Origin: Planctomycetaceae bacterium
GTDB taxonomy: Bacteria > Planctomycetota > Planctomycetia > Planctomycetales > Planctomycetaceae
Reading direction: 5' to 3'
NCBI GenBank assembly: GCA_020426125.1
Contig: JAGQQQ010000688.1
Location: forward strand, 1 to 8,159
Length of the DNA stretch: 8,159 bases
The notes under the pieces were generated by a model, which saw nothing but the letters and a program-made list of their open reading frames with translations, searched no databases and had not been told where the DNA came from. Shown one piece after another: positions 5,976-8,159 of the stretch. The first letter of the stretch is position 1. Every line of letters begins with the position of its first letter. Position numbers and translations under genes: made by a program.

Positions 5976-6413
5976 TTACTCGGAATCTTCGGGGGGGGCT
6001 TCCGAAATTTGCATCGAAAATTCCTGAACAACCCGTGACCGCCGCCGAGTCCCCGATTGGACATCCGCCGTGACTTTCGCCACCAGAAGTCCTGCGGATT
6101 TCGCCTTGATCACGGAAACCCTGGCTTCTCCGGTTTGACGTCCCGAGTCGTCCAAACCGATGCCCCACTTCCAATCGAAATCTGTGTCTCCGGTTTCCTG
6201 AATCCGTCGGCGAGTCGCAAGCAGAGCCGCCTCCGCGAACAGTTCAGCCTGGTGGTGCCGTTGCCGACGCTCGATGTGCCCTTCCCATAGGACAATCGTG
6301 CGGGTCATGGTGAGGCACAGCGCCCCGGTCGCCACACATAGTAGAACGGCCAAGATCAACGCCGTCCCGCGACGGGGATTGACTTTCGTCATGTCGAAAG
6401 AGCGTACTTTCAT
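5976..6413 (-). CDS. GspK/PilX-like minor pseudopilin (short)
   Basis: A 145-residue protein with a basic leader ending NPRRG (Gly16 at -1), then TALILAVLLCVATGALCLTM. This resembles the GspK/PilX start (RG.ALI..LL) and, as in those families, position +5 is hydrophobic (Leu21) rather than Glu. The segment HHQAELFAEAALLATRRRIQ (53-72) matches the helix after the membrane stretch that is usual in PilX-type proteins. The body is much smaller than in typical GspK proteins, which carry a large extra domain, so PilX-like is the better structural comparison. By family role it would cap or initiate a pseudopilus with the I- and J-like proteins. The ATG at 6413 overlaps the J-like stop as ATGA; Met8 (MTKVNPRRG) is a possible shorter start. 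The 3' end carries a run of eight C encoding part of EAPPED. The call rests on the N-terminus and gene order. Confidence 0.8.
   Translation of the reverse strand: MKVRSFDMTKVNPRRGTALILAVLLCVATGALCLTMTRTIVLWEGHIERRQRHHQAELFAEAALLATRRRIQETGDTDFDWKWGIGLDDSGRQTGEARVSVIKAKSAGLLVAKVTADVQSGTRRRSRVVQEFSMQISEAPPEDSE
5991..5998. repeat. Homopolymer of eight C (coding strand) near the 3' end of the K-like gene
   Basis: Eight G on the plus strand; on the coding strand GCC CCC CCC encodes Ala-Pro-Pro six codons from the end. A length change would alter only the last few residues and the stop position. Confidence 0.85.
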
Positions 6414-6961
6414 CGTTGATCCTCCTCGGCTCTCTCGACTGCAGGAACTCCGATCCGAATGACAAATTCAAAACGTCTGGAATTCTTCGAAGTGGCCAAG
6501 AACTGATCATCGGCCGTCACTCTGGCATCGCGTTGAATCGTGAGACGAAGCAGGCTTTCATCCTTGAGGAGATCGAAATCAAAGCCGGGCAGGACAAACG
6601 CCTCTCGCGGCGCTCCTCGTCCTTCCCCGATCGTCCGTTGGACTCGGCCGGACGAGAACACATAGCGAACCGATTCTTCTGGATCGCGCGAAACGGCAAG
6701 GACGGTCGTACCGTCACCCGGATTTGTCGGTTCCACGTCGGTTGCAAACCTCAGGTCACCGCGGAGCGCATCTTCCAGACGTTCCAGTGCCACTCGTTGC
6801 GCGACGTCCTGGGCGGTTCCCGTATCGAGATTCATCAACAGAATGATCATTTTCGTCCCGGCAACGGAGATGACCGCCATCACGGAGATCACCGAAAGGC
6901 ACTCAACAAGTGTCCATCCGGAACGCCCGGGCTTATGAGATGGGGGGGGCGGTTTCCTCAT
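6410..6961 (-). CDS. GspJ/PilW-like minor pseudopilin
   Basis: A 183-residue protein with the leader MRKPPPPSHKPGRSG, cleavage expected after Gly15, then WTLVECLSVISVMAVISVAGTKM: Trp at +1 and Glu20 at +5 in a hydrophobic helix, a type IV prepilin signature. The helix continues into a polar region (ALERLEDALRGDLRFATDV, 64-82), the usual J/PilW pattern of a long helix followed by 'l..Dlr.A'. The rest is beta-rich (SVRYVFSSGRVQRTIG; FEFVIRIGV), consistent with the small C-terminal sheet domain. In secretion and pilus systems J/PilW-type subunits join I and K at the tip of the fibre and help start assembly. Start and stop both overlap the neighbours by 4 bp (ATGA), indicating tight coupling. The run of four Pro in the leader is encoded by eight consecutive C. 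Assignment as J rather than a generic minor pilin depends on gene order. Confidence 0.82.
   Translation of the reverse strand: MRKPPPPSHKPGRSGWTLVECLSVISVMAVISVAGTKMIILLMNLDTGTAQDVAQRVALERLEDALRGDLRFATDVEPTNPGDGTTVLAVSRDPEESVRYVFSSGRVQRTIGEGRGAPREAFVLPGFDFDLLKDESLLRLTIQRDARVTADDQFLATSKNSRRFEFVIRIGVPAVERAEEDQR
6942..6949. repeat. Homopolymer of eight C (coding strand) at codons 4-7 of the J-like gene
   Basis: Eight G on the plus strand, coding CCG CCC CCC CCA (Pro4-Pro7) just after the start codon. A one-base change would frameshift virtually the whole protein, making this the tract with the strongest potential on/off effect in the window. Confidence 0.85.
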
Positions 6962-7365
6962 CGGCGCTCCCCCTCGCTTGCTAATTGCCAGTAACGGAGT
7001 TCCGTAGCGGCCGTCATTTCACCCACACTGTTTTGCCAACGAAGGGACATTCGCACTTCCTGGAGAGGGGGATCGTCCACCCAAGTCGTGTCGATGACGA
7101 GAGCCGCCCCTTTGAGATTTTCAGTTGACCACTCGGAAAGCTTCAGTTCGCCATGCGGCGTCCCGGAAAGTCCCTGCTCCGCGAGGTTTCGCAACTCTCG
7201 GATTGCCAAGTCACGCATGGCCAGGTCGTTTCGGACCTGTGCATACCGTTGAACGGTCGGAATCAACACGGACACCAAGCCGACAATCACCCCGCAGGAG
7301 ACAATCAGTTCCATCAGTGAAACGCCGTTGCGAGAGGCGCTCGATTTTCGGCGGGAAATTGTCAT
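6958..7365 (-). CDS. GspI/PilV-like minor pseudopilin
   Basis: A 135-residue protein with the basic leader MTISRRKSSASRNG, cleavage expected after Gly14, then VSLMELIVSCGVIVGLVSVLIPTVQRY with Glu19 at +5, a type IV prepilin N-terminus. After the helix comes a short charged region (RNDLAMRDLAIRELRNLAEQ, 46-65) and a small C-terminal part with probable beta strands (VRMSLRWQNS; TATELRYWQLA). Size and position before J- and K-like genes match GspI or PilV, which in known systems bridge the tip complex. The frame is open upstream to 7413, but the ATG at 7365 overlaps the GspF stop as ATGA and gives a normal leader, so it is preferred. The family call is moderate because minor pseudopilins diverge quickly beyond the first 30 residues. 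Confidence 0.82.
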   Translation of the reverse strand: MTISRRKSSASRNGVSLMELIVSCGVIVGLVSVLIPTVQRYAQVRNDLAMRDLAIRELRNLAEQGLSGTPHGELKLSEWSTENLKGAALVIDTTWVDDPPLQEVRMSLRWQNSVGEMTAATELRYWQLASEGERR

Positions 7366-8159
7366 GACAATTCGTTCAAAAGTTTGACGAGCGGCAGAAA
7401 CATGGACACGCAAAACAGAAATACAAGCAGTCCCACGAACAGGATCGTGAACGGCTTCAGAATCTCAATGACCGTCCGGATCCGGCGATGACGCAAGTCC
7501 TCAATTCGATCCGCGATGGCTGTCAAAGCCCAAGGCAGGTGCCCCACGTGTGTCGCATGATCCAAGGCGGCCATCTCGCGGAGATTAATGACACCCTCTA
7601 ATTGCAGAGCGATCGGGAGTTGCTCTCCTCCCTCGACCCGTCTTCGGATTCGATCGTATCGCGACATGAGCTGCCAACTGGGAGCGGTGTCCGCAAGATC
7701 CCTGAGGAGTTGGGCCATCGGTTCCCCGGCCGTTGCGACACCGGATAGGCTGCGTAAGATCGATGGCGTCGTCAATCGGGGCCAGACTCCGTACAAAAAG
7801 CCGGGAAGACGGCGATATTGACCAGCCCCAATGGCGATGAGCCCATAGATGATGACGAAGGGGGTTCCCATCGCCGGGATCAGCAGATACCAGTAGTTCA
7901 CAAACCAGTCCGCCAGATGGACAAATGAGTTGGTCACCCTGGGAAGTTCTACTCCGAAGTCGTTAAAGATTTCCTTGTACTTGGGAACAATCCAGTACAT
8001 GATGAACCCGGATACGAAGACGAAGACGGTTGTCACCATCCAGGCGTACATGACCGTGTTGTTGAGCACGCTGTCCTGTTGAAACCACTTCATCCGACGG
8101 CTGTGGTCAATCGCCAGCTCCCCCAGAGTCTGTGGAAGCGTGCCATGGTTCTCCCCGGC
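7362..8159 (-). CDS. gspF: GspF/PilC-family inner-membrane platform protein (5' truncated by window)
   Basis: 265 residues of a T2SSF-family protein; the frame runs open to the window edge, so the Met at 8093 is internal. The first visible residues, AGENHGTLPQTLGELA, are the end of the first T2SSF cytoplasmic domain (consensus 'GE..G.Lp..L..La'). A membrane segment (about 37-58) follows, then IVPKYKEIFNDFGVELPRVT, the typical GspF sequence after TM1 (VP.f..lf...g..LP..T). A second membrane segment (about 90-112) precedes the second T2SSF domain (about 120-225), which ends in a last membrane helix (FTILFVGLLVFLFCVSMFLPLVKLL). In the second domain the usual 'GE..G.L' is replaced by ALDHATHVGHLPWAL. 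The protein forms the inner-membrane platform that couples a cytoplasmic ATPase to pseudopilin extrusion. The first domain and any upstream ATPase gene lie off the right edge. Gene order favours a secretion- or pilus-type assembly operon; GspF and PilC cannot be separated by sequence alone. Confidence 0.94.
   Translation of the reverse strand, partial: AGENHGTLPQTLGELAIDHSRRMKWFQQDSVLNNTVMYAWMVTTVFVFVSGFIMYWIVPKYKEIFNDFGVELPRVTNSFVHLADWFVNYWYLLIPAMGTPFVIIYGLIAIGAGQYRRLPGFLYGVWPRLTTPSILRSLSGVATAGEPMAQLLRDLADTAPSWQLMSRYDRIRRRVEGGEQLPIALQLEGVINLREMAALDHATHVGHLPWALTAIADRIEDLRHRRIRTVIEILKPFTILFVGLLVFLFCVSMFLPLVKLLNELS

Noticed and set aside
1..8159. CRISPR array, tRNA, rRNA, insertion sequence or integrase
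   Set aside because: No regularly spaced repeats, tRNA-like cloverleaf, transposase motifs or flanking terminal inverted repeats were seen by eye on either strand.

Overview
The window looks like a chromosomal segment from a planctomycete (Planctomycetaceae-like; genus not determinable by eye). The main reasons are two tandem DUF1559 proteins, each with a prepilin-type N-terminus and a C-terminal H-X9-DG box, a protein class greatly expanded in Planctomycetes. A secreted aldose 1-epimerase, a small SET-domain protein and a moderately high GC content fit this. Nearly all of the window is coding, and all genes but one are on the minus strand.

Right to left along the minus strand, 8159 to 2201 looks like one operon entering from beyond the right edge. 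It holds a GspF/PilC-family inner-membrane platform protein (cut by the window edge) and three small prepilin-like proteins resembling the I, J and K minor pseudopilins (PilV/PilW/PilX-like in type IV pilus terms). The two DUF1559 pilin-like proteins follow, then a 632-residue two-TM envelope protein of unknown function. The first three junctions are 4-bp stop/start overlaps. An 83-nt hairpin-containing gap precedes the DUF1559 pair, 25 nt separate the two DUF1559 genes, and the 632-aa gene overlaps the last of them by 11 nt. The layout suggests that these DUF1559 proteins are the main fibre subunits, or substrates, of a type II secretion/type IV pilus-like machine, with I/J/K-like proteins as the initiating tip and F as the platform. 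ATPase, prepilin peptidase and secretin are not in the window.

A 149-nt gap (2052-2200) with a plausible promoter, a 12-bp palindrome, an inverted repeat and a 9-bp direct repeat separates the operon from a secreted galM-type aldose 1-epimerase (927-2051). A non-coding stretch of about 300 nt (629-926) follows, with a weak terminator-like structure and a 12-bp palindrome. After it comes a single-domain SET lysine-methyltransferase-like gene (248-628). The left edge carries the last 75 codons of a plus-strand sensor histidine kinase, convergent with the SET gene.

The most interesting content is the DUF1559/pseudopilin operon with its attached unknown membrane protein, and three G/C homopolymers of 8-9 bases, all inside pilin-like genes. 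No tRNA, rRNA, CRISPR array, insertion sequence or attachment site was recognised.
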